Shown here in pieces: positions 7,863 through 16,807 of a stretch of 64,000 nucleotides of DNA. The stretch covers positions 1,488,001 to 1,552,000 of the forward strand of contig NZ_JANLNM010000001.1 in the NCBI RefSeq assembly GCF_024701975.1, given 5' to 3'. The notes under the pieces were generated by a model. It worked only from the letters and a program-made list of their open reading frames with translations, was not told the DNA's origin and did not search any database. This DNA is from Variovorax sp. ZS18.2.2 (lineage in GTDB: Bacteria > Pseudomonadota > Gammaproteobacteria > Burkholderiales > Burkholderiaceae_C). Position 1 is the first letter of the stretch. Each line of letters opens with the position of its first letter. Both the position numbers and the translations under genes were made by a program.

Positions 7863-9526
7863 GTGAAGAAGACCCGCAACCTCAGGACAGGCCGGCACCG
7901 TCCGCGCCCCCGTCCGCGCCCCCATTACCCAAACCCCAGGTCAAGCGCCGCCGCGAATGGCTGCCCTCGCTGATCTGGCTGATCCCCATCGTGGCCGCGC
8001 TGGTCGGCGTGACGCTGGTGGCGCGCATCCTGCTGGAGCGCGGCCCCGAGATCGTGCTCACCTTCAAGACCGCCGAAGGCCTGGAGGCCGGCAAGACCGC
8101 CGTCAAATACAAGGACGTGCAGATCGGCCTCGTGCAGAGCCTGCGCCTGGCGCGCGACCGCTCGCACGTGCGCGTGCTGGTGCAACTCAACAAGGATGCC
8201 GAGAGCTTCACCTCCGACGATTCGCGCTTCTGGGTCGTGCGGCCGCGCCTCGATACCTCGGGCATCTCGGGCCTGGGCACCTTGCTGTCGGGCGCCTACA
8301 TCGGCGCCGATGCCGGCGTGTCGAAGGAAACCGCGGGCGAATTCAAGGGCCTGGAGGCGCCGCCCATCGTCACGCGCGACGACTCGGGCCAGCAGTTTTT
8401 GCTGCGCGCCACCGACATCGGCTCGCTCGACGTGGGCTCGCCCGTGTACTTCCGCCGCATCAAGGTCGGCCAGGTGGCCGCCTTCGAACTCGACGGCGAC
8501 GGCCGCGGCGTCACGCTGCGCGTGTTCGTCAATGCGCCCTACGACAAGTTCGTGGGCGTCAACACCCGCTTCTGGCAGGCGAGCGGCATCGACGCGCAAC
8601 TGAGCGCGAGCGGCTTCACGCTGCGCACCCAGTCGCTCGCGACCATCCTGCTCGGCGGCATCGCCTTCCAGGCGCCCGACGATGCAATGGGCCCGCTGGC
8701 CAAGGAGAACACCGCCTTCATGCTGGCGCAGGACGAGACCGCCGCGATGAAGGAGCCCGACGGGCCCTCGCAGACGCTCCTGATGTACTTCAACCAGTCG
8801 CTGCGCGGCCTCGTGCCCGGCGCGGCGGTCGATTTCCGCGGCGTGGTGATCGGCGAGGTCAAGTCGATCGGCGTGGAATTCGACCGTGCCGAGCGCGAGT
8901 TCCGCATGCCGGTGCTGGTGCAGATCTACCCCGACCGCCTGCGCCGCCGCGAGACCGGGCAGCCGCAGGGCACCGAGTCGCGCGCCACGCAGCAGGAGCG
9001 CCTGCGCTTCCTGGCCGAGAAGGGCCTGCGCGCCCAGCTGCGCAACGGCAACCTGCTGACCGGCTCGGTGTACGTGGCGCTCGACTTCTTCCCGAAGGCG
9101 CCGCCCGCCAAGATCGACCTGGCGAAGAACCCGATCGAGCTGCCCACGATCGCCAACAGCCTCGACGAGATCCAGTCGCAGGTGCAGGAAATCGCGAGCA
9201 AGCTCAACAAGGTGCCCTACGAGCAGATTGCGGCCGACCTGCGCACCACGCTGGCCACGCTCAACAAGACGCTCACCAGCGCCGAGCAGACCGTGACCCG
9301 CATCAACAACGACGTGACGCCCGAGCTGGCCGCGGCCATGAAGGACGTGCGCAAGACCGTGAACACGGCCGAGCGCACTTTGGCCGACGATTCGCCGCTG
9401 CAGCAGGACATGCGCCAGACGCTGCAGGAGCTGACCCGCGCCGCGGGCTCGGTGCGCGTGCTGACCGACTACCTGGAGCGCCATCCCGAGTCGCTGCTGC
9501 GCGGCAAACCGGACGACAAGAAATGA
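7859..9526 (+). CDS. pqiB: PqiB-type MCE protein
   Basis: A 555-residue protein close to the usual PqiB length of about 546. After a proline-rich cytoplasmic tail comes one membrane anchor (residues about 35-58), then three MCE/MlaD modules (roughly 62-150, 175-260 and 300-400), each starting with a phrase such as TFKTAEGLEAGKTAVKYKDV. A long helical region (about 430-545) rich in heptad leucines follows. In PqiB the MCE rings stack and the C-terminal helices form a hollow needle spanning the periplasm, a route for lipids. The start overlaps the upstream PqiA stop and the stop overlaps pqiC, so the four genes are coupled. Confidence 0.93.
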   Translation: MSEEDPQPQDRPAPSAPPSAPPLPKPQVKRRREWLPSLIWLIPIVAALVGVTLVARILLERGPEIVLTFKTAEGLEAGKTAVKYKDVQIGLVQSLRLARDRSHVRVLVQLNKDAESFTSDDSRFWVVRPRLDTSGISGLGTLLSGAYIGADAGVSKETAGEFKGLEAPPIVTRDDSGQQFLLRATDIGSLDVGSPVYFRRIKVGQVAAFELDGDGRGVTLRVFVNAPYDKFVGVNTRFWQASGIDAQLSASGFTLRTQSLATILLGGIAFQAPDDAMGPLAKENTAFMLAQDETAAMKEPDGPSQTLLMYFNQSLRGLVPGAAVDFRGVVIGEVKSIGVEFDRAEREFRMPVLVQIYPDRLRRRETGQPQGTESRATQQERLRFLAEKGLRAQLRNGNLLTGSVYVALDFFPKAPPAKIDLAKNPIELPTIANSLDEIQSQVQEIASKLNKVPYEQIAADLRTTLATLNKTLTSAEQTVTRINNDVTPELAAAMKDVRKTVNTAERTLADDSPLQQDMRQTLQELTRAAGSVRVLTDYLERHPESLLRGKPDDKK

Positions 9527-10164
9527 TGAACAAGAACGCCGCATTCGGAAAACCCGCGCTGATCGTTGGCGCTGCCTTGATCGCGCTCGCCGGCTGCGCG
9601 AGCAAGCCCGACAACTACTACACGCTCGCCAGCCCGGTCGCCGCCGCCGATGCGGCGCCTTCGACATTGGGCAGCCCCGCGCCGCTCTACATCGAGCTCG
9701 CACCGGTGGCGGTGCCCGAGCGCTTCGCACGCCCGCAGATGGTGGTGCGCCAGCCGGGCGGCAGCGTGCAGGTCGAGGTGCTCGAGCAGCACCGCTGGGC
9801 CTCGTCGTTCGAAAGCGAGCTGCGCGATGCGCTGTCCAGCAACATCTCTGCGCGGCTCGGTGCGCTCGACGTGACCAAGGGTGGACGCCAGACCTCGCAG
9901 CCGGTCTGGCGCGTCGCGGTGCAGTTGCAGCAGTTCGATGCGGTGGATGGCGGGCGCGTCGATGCGGGCTTCAGCTGGACGCTGCGCCGCTCCGACGAAG
10001 CGCGCACGGTGGTGTGCCAGTTGAATGTCGGCGAAGCGGTCGGAGGCGGGATGGACGCGGTGGCGCAGGGCGCGCAACGCGTGACGGCCGCGGCCGCTGC
10101 AGCGATGGCGCGCAGCGTGAGCGCGGCGCGTGCGAACCCGTCCTCCACGGCATGCGCGCTCTGA
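9523..10164 (+). CDS. pqiC: PqiC-type outer-membrane lipoprotein
   Basis: A 213-residue lipoprotein. The N-terminal signal ends in the lipobox LAGC at about residue 24-27, and the mature part begins with the family's typical NYYTL phrase. PqiC (DUF330) proteins dock on the outer membrane and receive the tip of the PqiB needle. Two start codons lie side by side (ATGATG at 9523 and 9526); either gives the same signal peptide, and the first overlaps the pqiB stop. It is the last gene of the operon; a GC-rich REP-like inverted repeat follows within 15 bases. Confidence 0.88.
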   Translation: MMNKNAAFGKPALIVGAALIALAGCASKPDNYYTLASPVAAADAAPSTLGSPAPLYIELAPVAVPERFARPQMVVRQPGGSVQVEVLEQHRWASSFESELRDALSSNISARLGALDVTKGGRQTSQPVWRVAVQLQQFDAVDGGRVDAGFSWTLRRSDEARTVVCQLNVGEAVGGGMDAVAQGAQRVTAAAAAAMARSVSAARANPSSTACAL

Positions 10165-10176
10165 TCTTTTCTCTTT

Positions 10177-10288
10177 CTCCCTCCCCCGCTGGGGGAGGGC
10201 AGGGGTGGGGGCACGGCGGCGCTCGTGCAAGCAGGGCGTCCAGTTGGAAGATGCCCCCATCCCAACCTTCCCCCAGCGGGGGAAGGAG
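10177..10288. repeat. REP-like inverted pair of 36-bp palindromic units
   Basis: Two 36-base units, at 10177-10212 and 10253-10288, are inverted copies of each other with a handful of mismatches, separated by 40 bases. Each contains its own palindrome with a GCTG centre (CTCCCCCGCTGGGGGAG type). The arrangement matches repetitive extragenic palindrome (REP/BIME-like) elements of Burkholderiales. It lies between pqiC and an MFS gene and could also act as a transcription barrier or stabilise the 3' end of the pqi mRNA. No copy was noticed elsewhere in the window. Confidence 0.7.
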
Positions 10289-10319
10289 CAAGACCGGAAT
10301 CCGATAGCTCGGAGATCCC

Positions 10320-11924
10320 ATGGCACAGATCGGCAAGGCGCCCTGCGACGACACGCTGATCCTGCATGGCGCTGGGGCGGTGGAGAACGCCTGCCCCGAG
10401 CCCTCGAAACCCTGGGTGCTCGCCGCGGCCATCGTCGGCTCCAGCATGGCCTTCATCGACGGCACGGTGGTCAACGTCGCGCTGCCGGCCATCCAGGCCG
10501 ACCTGCACGCCACGGCCTTCCAGGCGCAGTGGGTGGTCGAGTCCTACGCCTTGCTGCTGGCGGCGCTGCTGCTGGTGGGCGGCGCGCTCGGCGACCACTA
10601 TGGCCGGCGCCGCATCTTCGCCATCGGCGTGGGCATCTTCGCGCTCTCCTCGGTGGCCTGCGGGCTCGCCGCCAACGTGCACCAACTCATCGCCGCGCGC
10701 GCCGTGCAGGGCATCGGCGGGGCGCTGCTGGTGCCCGGCAGCCTGGCGCTGATCAGCGCGGCGTTTCCTGCCAAAGAGCGGGGCAAGGCCATCGGCACCT
10801 GGTCGGGTTTCAGCGGCATCACGGCCGCCGTGGGGCCGGTGCTGGGCGGCTTCCTGGTCGATCACGTCTCCTGGACCTGGGCCTTCTACATCAACGTGCC
10901 GATGGCGCTGCTGGTGCTGTGGATCACCTGGCGCCACGTGCCCGAGAGCCACGGTGCATCGGCCGGCGGCGGGCTCGATGTCTGGGGCGCGCTGCTCGCC
11001 ACCGCCGGGCTCGGCGGCGTGGTCTATGCCTTCATCGAGGCGCCCACGCAGGGCTGGAATTCGCCGTATGTGCTCGCGGCACTGGGCATCGGCATCGTGG
11101 GGAGCGCGGGCTTCATCGCGGTGGAGCGCAAGGCGCGCACGCCGATGCTGCCGCTGGGCCTGCTGCGCATCGGCAACTTCAGCGGCGCGAACCTGCTGAC
11201 CCTGCTGCTCTACGCGGCACTGGGCGGCGGGCTGTATTTCTTCCCGCTCAACATGATCCAGGTGCAGGGCTACTCGGCCACCGCGGCGGGTGCGGCGCTG
11301 CTGCCGTTCATCTTCATCATGTTCGCGCTCTCGGGCTGGGCCGGGCAACTGGTCGATCGCTTCGGGCCGCGCCTGCCGCTGGTCATCGGGCCGGCCATCG
11401 CGGCGGTGGGCTTCGTGCTGTTCGCGGTGCCGGGCGTTGGTGCGAGCTACTGGACCGGCTTTCTGCCCGCGGTCGTGGTGCTGGGCTTTGGCATGACGGT
11501 GACGGTCGCGCCGCTCACCACCACCGTCATGAACGCGGTCGGCCCCGATCTCGCGGGCGTGGCTTCGGGCGTCAACAACGCGGTGTCGCGCGCGGCGGCG
11601 GTGCTGGCGATCGCCGTGTTCGGCGCGGTCATGGCCTGGGCCTTCGATGCCGCGCTGGCCGATGGCTTGCGCGAGATGGGCGCATCAGCCGAGGTGTCGA
11701 AATTTCTCGAAGGCGAGCGCAGCAAGCTGGCCGGCGCGGTGATGCCGCCGGGCGTGGATGCGGCCACCGCGGCGTCGGTGAAGCGCGCCGTGGCCGAATC
11801 GTTCGTGGCGGGTTTCCGCTGGGTGATGCTGCTGAGCGCTGGGCTGGCCGTACTGAGTGCATTGAGCGCCTGGCTGATGATCGGAGGAGGACCCGCCGCG
11901 CAGCCGGCCGCTGAAAAACAATAG
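10320..11924 (+). CDS. DHA2-family MFS transporter (EmrB/QacA-like)
   Basis: A 534-residue exporter of the 14-helix DHA2 type. Helix 1 carries FIDGTVVNVALPAI and the loop after helix 2 carries GGALGDHYGRRRIF, both hallmark motifs. An extra periplasmic/cytoplasmic stretch near residues 450-500, before the last helix, is common in this branch. Its substrate is unknown. The next gene, a Baeyer-Villiger-type monooxygenase, starts 12 bases after the stop with its own ribosome site, so exporter and enzyme are probably co-transcribed. Confidence 0.9.
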   Translation: MAQIGKAPCDDTLILHGAGAVENACPEPSKPWVLAAAIVGSSMAFIDGTVVNVALPAIQADLHATAFQAQWVVESYALLLAALLLVGGALGDHYGRRRIFAIGVGIFALSSVACGLAANVHQLIAARAVQGIGGALLVPGSLALISAAFPAKERGKAIGTWSGFSGITAAVGPVLGGFLVDHVSWTWAFYINVPMALLVLWITWRHVPESHGASAGGGLDVWGALLATAGLGGVVYAFIEAPTQGWNSPYVLAALGIGIVGSAGFIAVERKARTPMLPLGLLRIGNFSGANLLTLLLYAALGGGLYFFPLNMIQVQGYSATAAGAALLPFIFIMFALSGWAGQLVDRFGPRLPLVIGPAIAAVGFVLFAVPGVGASYWTGFLPAVVVLGFGMTVTVAPLTTTVMNAVGPDLAGVASGVNNAVSRAAAVLAIAVFGAVMAWAFDAALADGLREMGASAEVSKFLEGERSKLAGAVMPPGVDAATAASVKRAVAESFVAGFRWVMLLSAGLAVLSALSAWLMIGGGPAAQPAAEKQ

Positions 11925-11935
11925 GGAGTGCGACC

Positions 11936-13408
11936 GTGGAAGAAGAAAAACACTTCGACGTGCTGATCGTCGGCGCCGGCCTCTCGGGCATCGGCGCTGC
12001 CTGGCACCTGCAGGCCAACTGCCCGGGCCGCAGCTACGCGATCCTCGAAGGGCGCGAGCGCAGCGGCGGCACCTGGGACCTGTTCCGCTACCCGGGCATC
12101 CGCTCCGATTCCGACATGTACACGCTCGGCTATGCGTTCCGCCCGTGGACGCAGGCCAAGGCGATTGCCGATGGTCCATCGATCCTGAACTACGTGCGCG
12201 AGACGGCGAGCGACCACGGCATCGACCGCAAGATCCGCTTCAACCATCGCGTGGTGCGCGCCGCGTGGTCGACGCCCGAAGCCCGCTGGACCGTGGACGT
12301 GGAGCGCGGACCCGAGCGCGAGGCCGTGCGGTTCAGCTGCAACTTCCTCTTCATGTGCAGCGGTTACTACAACTACGCCGCCGGCTACACGCCCGAGTCC
12401 GCGGGCACAGGGGATTTCAAGGGCCGCATCGTCCACCCGCAGCACTGGCCCGAAGACCTGGACTACACGGGCCAGCGCGTGATCGTGATCGGCAGCGGCG
12501 CCACCGCGATGACGCTGGTGCCCGAGATGGCGAAGACCGCCGCGCACGTCACGCTGCTGCAGCGCTCGCCCACCTACGTGGTCGCACGGCCGGCCGAAGA
12601 CCGCCTCGCCAACCGGCTGCGGCGCCATCTACCCGCCACCTGGGCCTACGGCCTCACGCGCTGGAAGAACGTGACGCTCGGCATGCTGTTCTTCCGCCTC
12701 TCGCGGCGCAAGCCCGAGCGCGCGAAGCGGATGATCCTGGGCGGTGTGCGGCAGGCCCTGGGCCCGGACTACGACATCGCCACGCACTTCACGCCGCGCT
12801 ACAACCCGTGGGACCAGCGCCTGTGCCTCGTGCCCGACGGTGACCTGTTCGCCGCGCTCAACGCGGGGCGCGCCTCGATGGTCACGGACCACATCGACAC
12901 CTTCACGCCGGGCGGCATCCGCCTGAAGTCGGGCGCGGAGCTGGATGCCGACCTCATCGTGACCGCCACCGGCCTCGACCTGCAGGTGCTCGGCGGCGTC
13001 GAACTCGACGTCGACGGCCGGCGCGTGGACCCCGCCGCAACCTTCAACTACAAGGGAATGATGTACAGCGACGTGCCCAACCTGGCCTCGTCGTTCGGCT
13101 ACACGAATGCCTCGTGGACGCTCAAGTGCGACCTGACCTGCGCGTACGTCTGCCGCGTGCTGAACCACATGCAAAAGCACGGCTGGCGCCAATGCACCCC
13201 GCGCAACACCGACCCGCACCTGGCCGCGGAACCCTGGATCGATTTCTCGTCGGGGTACGTGCAGCGCGCGGCCGGCAAGTTTCCGAAGCAGGGTGCGCGG
13301 GCACCGTGGCGGCTGTACCAGAACTACGCGCGGGACCTCGTCATGCTGCGCTTCGGCGCGGTGGACGATGGGGTGATGGAGTTTTCGAATCCGGCAACCA
13401 GGGGGTAA
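11936..13408 (+). CDS. Flavin-containing Baeyer-Villiger-type monooxygenase
   Basis: A 490-residue FAD/NADPH monooxygenase. The FAD site GAGLSG is at residues 13-18, the NADPH site GSGATA is near 185, and between them FKGRIVHPQHW (near residue 160) fits the Baeyer-Villiger fingerprint FxGxxxHxxxW exactly. Such enzymes insert oxygen next to a ketone to give esters or lactones, or oxidise amines and sulfides. The GTG start at 11936 has GGGAG seven bases upstream. It sits directly behind an MFS gene, compatible with uptake or efflux of the substrate. Substrate prediction is not possible from sequence alone. Confidence 0.92.
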   Translation: MEEEKHFDVLIVGAGLSGIGAAWHLQANCPGRSYAILEGRERSGGTWDLFRYPGIRSDSDMYTLGYAFRPWTQAKAIADGPSILNYVRETASDHGIDRKIRFNHRVVRAAWSTPEARWTVDVERGPEREAVRFSCNFLFMCSGYYNYAAGYTPESAGTGDFKGRIVHPQHWPEDLDYTGQRVIVIGSGATAMTLVPEMAKTAAHVTLLQRSPTYVVARPAEDRLANRLRRHLPATWAYGLTRWKNVTLGMLFFRLSRRKPERAKRMILGGVRQALGPDYDIATHFTPRYNPWDQRLCLVPDGDLFAALNAGRASMVTDHIDTFTPGGIRLKSGAELDADLIVTATGLDLQVLGGVELDVDGRRVDPAATFNYKGMMYSDVPNLASSFGYTNASWTLKCDLTCAYVCRVLNHMQKHGWRQCTPRNTDPHLAAEPWIDFSSGYVQRAAGKFPKQGARAPWRLYQNYARDLVMLRFGAVDDGVMEFSNPATRG

Positions 13409-13412
13409 ATCC

Positions 13413-14432
13413 ATGACAACAAGAGCTTCTCTGTCTTCTGGCAATCGTCTCGCCATGCTCGTGTGCGGCCTGGGACTCGTGGTCGTCAGTGGCTGCAAAC
13501 AAGACGAACAAATCAGCAGCGCGAAGGCCGATTGCCCGCCATCCGCCGCATCACTGGTTCCCAAGGGCGGATGGGCGTCGGCGCCGCCGCAGACCGAGGA
13601 CCACGGTTTCCTCTGGCGCATCGAAAAGGACGACCAGACCTCGTGGCTCTACGGCACCGCGCACATCGCCAGGCCCGAGTGGATGCGTCCGGGCCCCAAG
13701 GTGCGAGAGGCATTGCAGCAAAGCGATGTGATTGCACTCGAGATCAACATGGAGACCGACCCGTCCGCGCAGAAGGCCCTGGCCGGCTACTCGACCAACA
13801 AGGCGGGCGCAGACCTGTTCAGCAAGGCGCAGCGCGAACGGCTTGCTCGCCTGGTCGCGACATCGTGCCTTCCCGCGGGCATCAAGGCCCAGACGGATCA
13901 GATGAGTTTGTTCCGTCAGATGTTGTTGTTGGGCCTTGTGCAGAGGCAGGCCGACGGGCTGTATCTGGAGTTCGGCGTGGACGGGTATCTCGCCGGCCAT
14001 GCGCGCCAAACCGGGATGCCGCTGGTCGGCCTTGAAGCTGCCGCCGATCAACTGAATGCAATGGGCAGCGACCGCAGCAAGACGCTGGCCGAAAGAATCG
14101 ACGAGATGCTGGGCAAGATCGAGGCGGACAAAGGGCGCACGCTGGTGGTGACTACGACGACCGCCTGGGCCCGCGGCGACCTGGACAAACTGGAGCACTA
14201 CGCCGATTGGTGCGATTGCCTGAATACCCCCGAAGACCGGTCCAGGTACGAGCGCATGACCGCGGGCCGAAACGCGGGAATGGCCAGGAACATCGAGCGC
14301 CTTCACGCCGAAGGCAAACGCGTCTTTGCTGCCGTGGGTGCCATGCACATGGTCGGAAGCAAGGGCCTGCCCGCATTGCTCGCCGAGCGCGGCTTCCAGG
14401 TCACCAGGATTCCTTTTGCCGAGCACCCGTGA
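13413..14432 (+). CDS. TraB/GumN-family lipoprotein
   Basis: A 339-residue predicted lipoprotein: a hydrophobic signal ending in VVSGCK (lipid cysteine near residue 28) followed by a TraB/GumN domain. The family's paired histidine motifs are visible as GTAH near residue 82 and GAMHMVG near residue 310, with conserved acidic residues after the first (IALEIN). TraB/GumN proteins are thought to be metal-dependent proteases related to the Tiki fold, and bacterial members are poorly characterised. It starts four bases after the monooxygenase stop, but its function is probably unrelated. A GTATAG/CTATAC hairpin follows about 50 bases downstream. Confidence 0.85.
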   Translation: MTTRASLSSGNRLAMLVCGLGLVVVSGCKQDEQISSAKADCPPSAASLVPKGGWASAPPQTEDHGFLWRIEKDDQTSWLYGTAHIARPEWMRPGPKVREALQQSDVIALEINMETDPSAQKALAGYSTNKAGADLFSKAQRERLARLVATSCLPAGIKAQTDQMSLFRQMLLLGLVQRQADGLYLEFGVDGYLAGHARQTGMPLVGLEAAADQLNAMGSDRSKTLAERIDEMLGKIEADKGRTLVVTTTTAWARGDLDKLEHYADWCDCLNTPEDRSRYERMTAGRNAGMARNIERLHAEGKRVFAAVGAMHMVGSKGLPALLAERGFQVTRIPFAEHP

Positions 14433-14485
14433 GGCCTCGCCGTGCAGGCACACGCAACCCAAGCACGCGTCGATGACAAGATGAC

Positions 14486-14504
14486 GTATAGCCCGGCTCT
14501 ATAC
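14486..14504. promoter_or_regulatory. GTATAG-N7-CTATAC inverted repeat
   Basis: A perfect six-base inverted repeat with a seven-base GC-rich loop lies between the TraB/GumN stop (14432) and the phosphodiesterase start (14637). A short T run follows about 10 bases later. It may be a weak terminator for the upstream gene or an operator for the downstream one; the sequence does not decide between them. Confidence 0.35.
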
Positions 14505-14636
14505 GACACCGAAGATTTTTGAATTGGATCGATGGCAGGCGCCAGTGATTTACTCCGCCCGGAGTTGCAGGAGCCACGCGAAGGACGCGGGGCAACACGG
14601 GATTCATCCAACGATCACGCGATGAGGAGACATCAC

Positions 14637-16070
14637 ATGAAGCCATCCATCCGCGCCGGCCTGGCGTGCCTGTTCACAGCGCTCGCCGGCCATGCCGCCG
14701 CAGCATCGCTCGACGCGTTCACGCTCTCGCCGAACGCCGCGATCTCGGGCTACAACGTCGAGAACCTGACGCAGTCCACGCCCGAGATGTGCGCGACGGC
14801 CTGCCTGTCCGCACCGCGCGCCACCTGGTGCGTTTCGTTCGACTTCCACAAAGCCAACCAGAGCTGCGACCTGAGCGACAAGCAGGCCGGCGACGTGGGC
14901 GGACTGAAGACCGATTACCCCGGCAATCCCTACGACCACTACAGCCTCAAGCCCGATCCGCTGAAGGCGTTCACACGCACGCCCGATGCGGCGATCAGCG
15001 GCCACAACACCGAGACCCTGCAGGCCGTGACGCCCGCGGACTGCGCCGCCGCCTGCACCGACGCGAGCCGCGCCGCATGGTGCAAGTCCTTCGACTATCA
15101 CAAGACCCCGCAGCGCTGCGACCTGAGCGACAAGCGCGCCAGCGACGTCGGCGGCCTGAAGACCGACTACCCCGGCAACCCCTACGACCACTACGCGCTG
15201 ATCGCGGGTGAGGGCGTTCCCAACCCGGTGCCGGGCAACAAGCACGTGCTGCTGATCGGCATCGACGGCCTGCGCGGCGACGCGATCCAGTGCCAGGGCT
15301 GCGTGCAGACGCCCGCGATGTCGGCGCTGATCGCGGGCGGCGCCTTCCACAGCAACGTGTTGGCGGGCGGCACCAAGCAGGCGACCGTGAGCGGGCCGGG
15401 CTGGTCGTCGGTGTTCACCGGCTTCTGGGCCGACAAGCACGGCGTGACGTCGAACGACACCGGGCTGGTGATGAAGAAGACGCACGTGTTCGACCTCATC
15501 AAGCAGGCCTGGCCCACGGCGACGACGGCGGTGGTGGGCGACTGGTTCAACATCACTCACAACCTGCGCCCCGCGAAGGCCGACTTCGTCGTTGCCAACG
15601 CGGCCAAGAATTCGCAGCAGGCGACCGACGCGGTCAAGGGCTGGCTGAGTTGGAAGAACCCGCCGACGGCCATCTTCTATTACCTGCACAACGTCGACAT
15701 CCACGCGCCGAGCTACGACCCGCTGAACGCCAACTACCAGAGCAAGATCGCCGGCGAAGACCAGCAGATCGCGCAAGTGCTCGCGGCACTGACCGCCCGG
15801 CCGAACTACGCGAACGAAGAGTGGCTGATCGTCGTGACCTCCGACCACGGTGGCATCGGCAGCGGCCATGGCGGGCAGACCGCGGCGGAGCGCGACACGT
15901 TGCTCATCCTGAACAACAACTACGCGAACCCGCTGAAGACCAGCTATTGCCAGGGCAACCTGAGCGCGACCGCGATGCTGCAGGTGGATGGCACGACGCC
16001 GCACATCCTGGACTTCATGGGCCTGCCCAATGCCACTGAAGGGCACAAGCATTCGAGCTGCGGGCAGTGA
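14637..16070 (+). CDS. Secreted phosphodiesterase/alkaline-phosphatase-fold protein with two PAN domains
   Basis: A 477-residue exported protein: signal peptide to about residue 22, two consecutive PAN/Apple-like modules (about 25-105 and 108-190), each with four cysteines and ending in the repeated phrase GGLKTDYPGNPYDHY, then an alkaline-phosphatase-superfamily catalytic domain. Metal-binding motifs of the nucleotide pyrophosphatase/phosphodiesterase type are visible: GIDGLRGD, DIHAP and TSDHGG followed by a GHGG histidine. PAN modules bind carbohydrate or protein, so the enzyme probably acts on a surface or extracellular phosphodiester. The ATG at 14637 has GAGGAG seven bases upstream and exactly precedes the signal peptide. 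Confidence 0.88.
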   Translation: MKPSIRAGLACLFTALAGHAAAASLDAFTLSPNAAISGYNVENLTQSTPEMCATACLSAPRATWCVSFDFHKANQSCDLSDKQAGDVGGLKTDYPGNPYDHYSLKPDPLKAFTRTPDAAISGHNTETLQAVTPADCAAACTDASRAAWCKSFDYHKTPQRCDLSDKRASDVGGLKTDYPGNPYDHYALIAGEGVPNPVPGNKHVLLIGIDGLRGDAIQCQGCVQTPAMSALIAGGAFHSNVLAGGTKQATVSGPGWSSVFTGFWADKHGVTSNDTGLVMKKTHVFDLIKQAWPTATTAVVGDWFNITHNLRPAKADFVVANAAKNSQQATDAVKGWLSWKNPPTAIFYYLHNVDIHAPSYDPLNANYQSKIAGEDQQIAQVLAALTARPNYANEEWLIVVTSDHGGIGSGHGGQTAAERDTLLILNNNYANPLKTSYCQGNLSATAMLQVDGTTPHILDFMGLPNATEGHKHSSCGQ

Positions 16071-16110
16071 TCAGAGCACCGATTGATCGCCCGATAGCCC
16101 CCAACAGGCC

Positions 16111-16623
16111 TCAGGAGGCAGGCCACTCCAACAGAAGCGAGTCGAGCTCGGACCACAGCGGATCGCATTGCCCCTTGCGAAACGCAGCAGCCCTGAACGT
16201 CGGGTGCTCGCCTCTGTAGGTGTCCCAAAGCTGCCGATGCCCGTCGGCCACGCAAGCCCGCACATTGGCCAGCCGGTCCGCCGCCTTGACCACGAGCGCG
16301 AGTTCTTCATCGCCCGTCACCTGCGCCATCGCCGCATAGGTCTTGGCCTTGCGCTCCTTGCGGTTGGCGCCGGGCGCATCGGTCAGTAGCGACACGCACC
16401 GGGCCACCAGATCGCCGAAGCGCGTCTGCACGTCCGACACCGTGGCGTCGGTGTCCTCCACCACGTCATGCAGATAGCCGACGACCTGCGCCGTCTCTCC
16501 GTAGGGCTGGAGGAGGGCGACCACTGCGTCCAGGTGGTGAACGTAGGGATGCGGGCCGTATCTCTGGTCGCCATGCATGGCGATGGCGTAGTTGCGCGCG
16601 GCTTCGGGTGTCGATGAGGTCAT
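16111..16623 (-). CDS. Small HD-domain hydrolase, Mesh1/SpoT-hydrolase-like
   Basis: A 170-residue single-domain HD protein. Motifs match the (p)ppGpp-hydrolase domain: HHLDAV, LHDVVEDTDAT (the HD and ED boxes), RKERK, then VKAADRLANVR. Length is close to that of Mesh1-type small alarmone hydrolases (about 180), and no synthetase, TGS or ACT domain is attached. It may therefore degrade (p)ppGpp or another nucleotide such as NADPH, as Mesh1 can, but this is inference from motif order. The start chosen is the ATG at 16623; an in-frame ATG at 16698 would add 25 atypical residues. It is divergent from the TRAP operon. Confidence 0.8.
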   Translation of the reverse strand: MTSSTPEAARNYAIAMHGDQRYGPHPYVHHLDAVVALLQPYGETAQVVGYLHDVVEDTDATVSDVQTRFGDLVARCVSLLTDAPGANRKERKAKTYAAMAQVTGDEELALVVKAADRLANVRACVADGHRQLWDTYRGEHPTFRAAAFRKGQCDPLWSELDSLLLEWPAS

Positions 16624-16727
16624 ATGGGCATCCGTGCGTTGGTTTTTCCATTCTGCCTTTGGGGCCCGCGGCTTTACCTCGTTTACGAAGGAAAACACCT
16701 ATCGGAACCGCATTGCCGCCATTCTTG

Positions 16728-16739
16728 TGTATCGATACA
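16728..16739. promoter_or_regulatory. Palindrome TGTATCGATACA, probable LacI-type operator
   Basis: A perfect 12-base palindrome with the central CG typical of LacI/GalR-family operators, located 69 bases before the start of the TRAP solute-binding protein gene. A LacI-family regulator is encoded four genes' length downstream in the same cluster. The natural reading is autoregulated, substrate-relieved repression of the whole 16808-22704 operon. The assignment is inferred from palindrome, position and regulator family. Confidence 0.6.
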
Positions 16740-16807
16740 GTAAATCGTTCCACCAAGAAGCCAAACCGAGCAACCGAATGGGCATTCGACCCACAGGAGA
16801 CAACACC

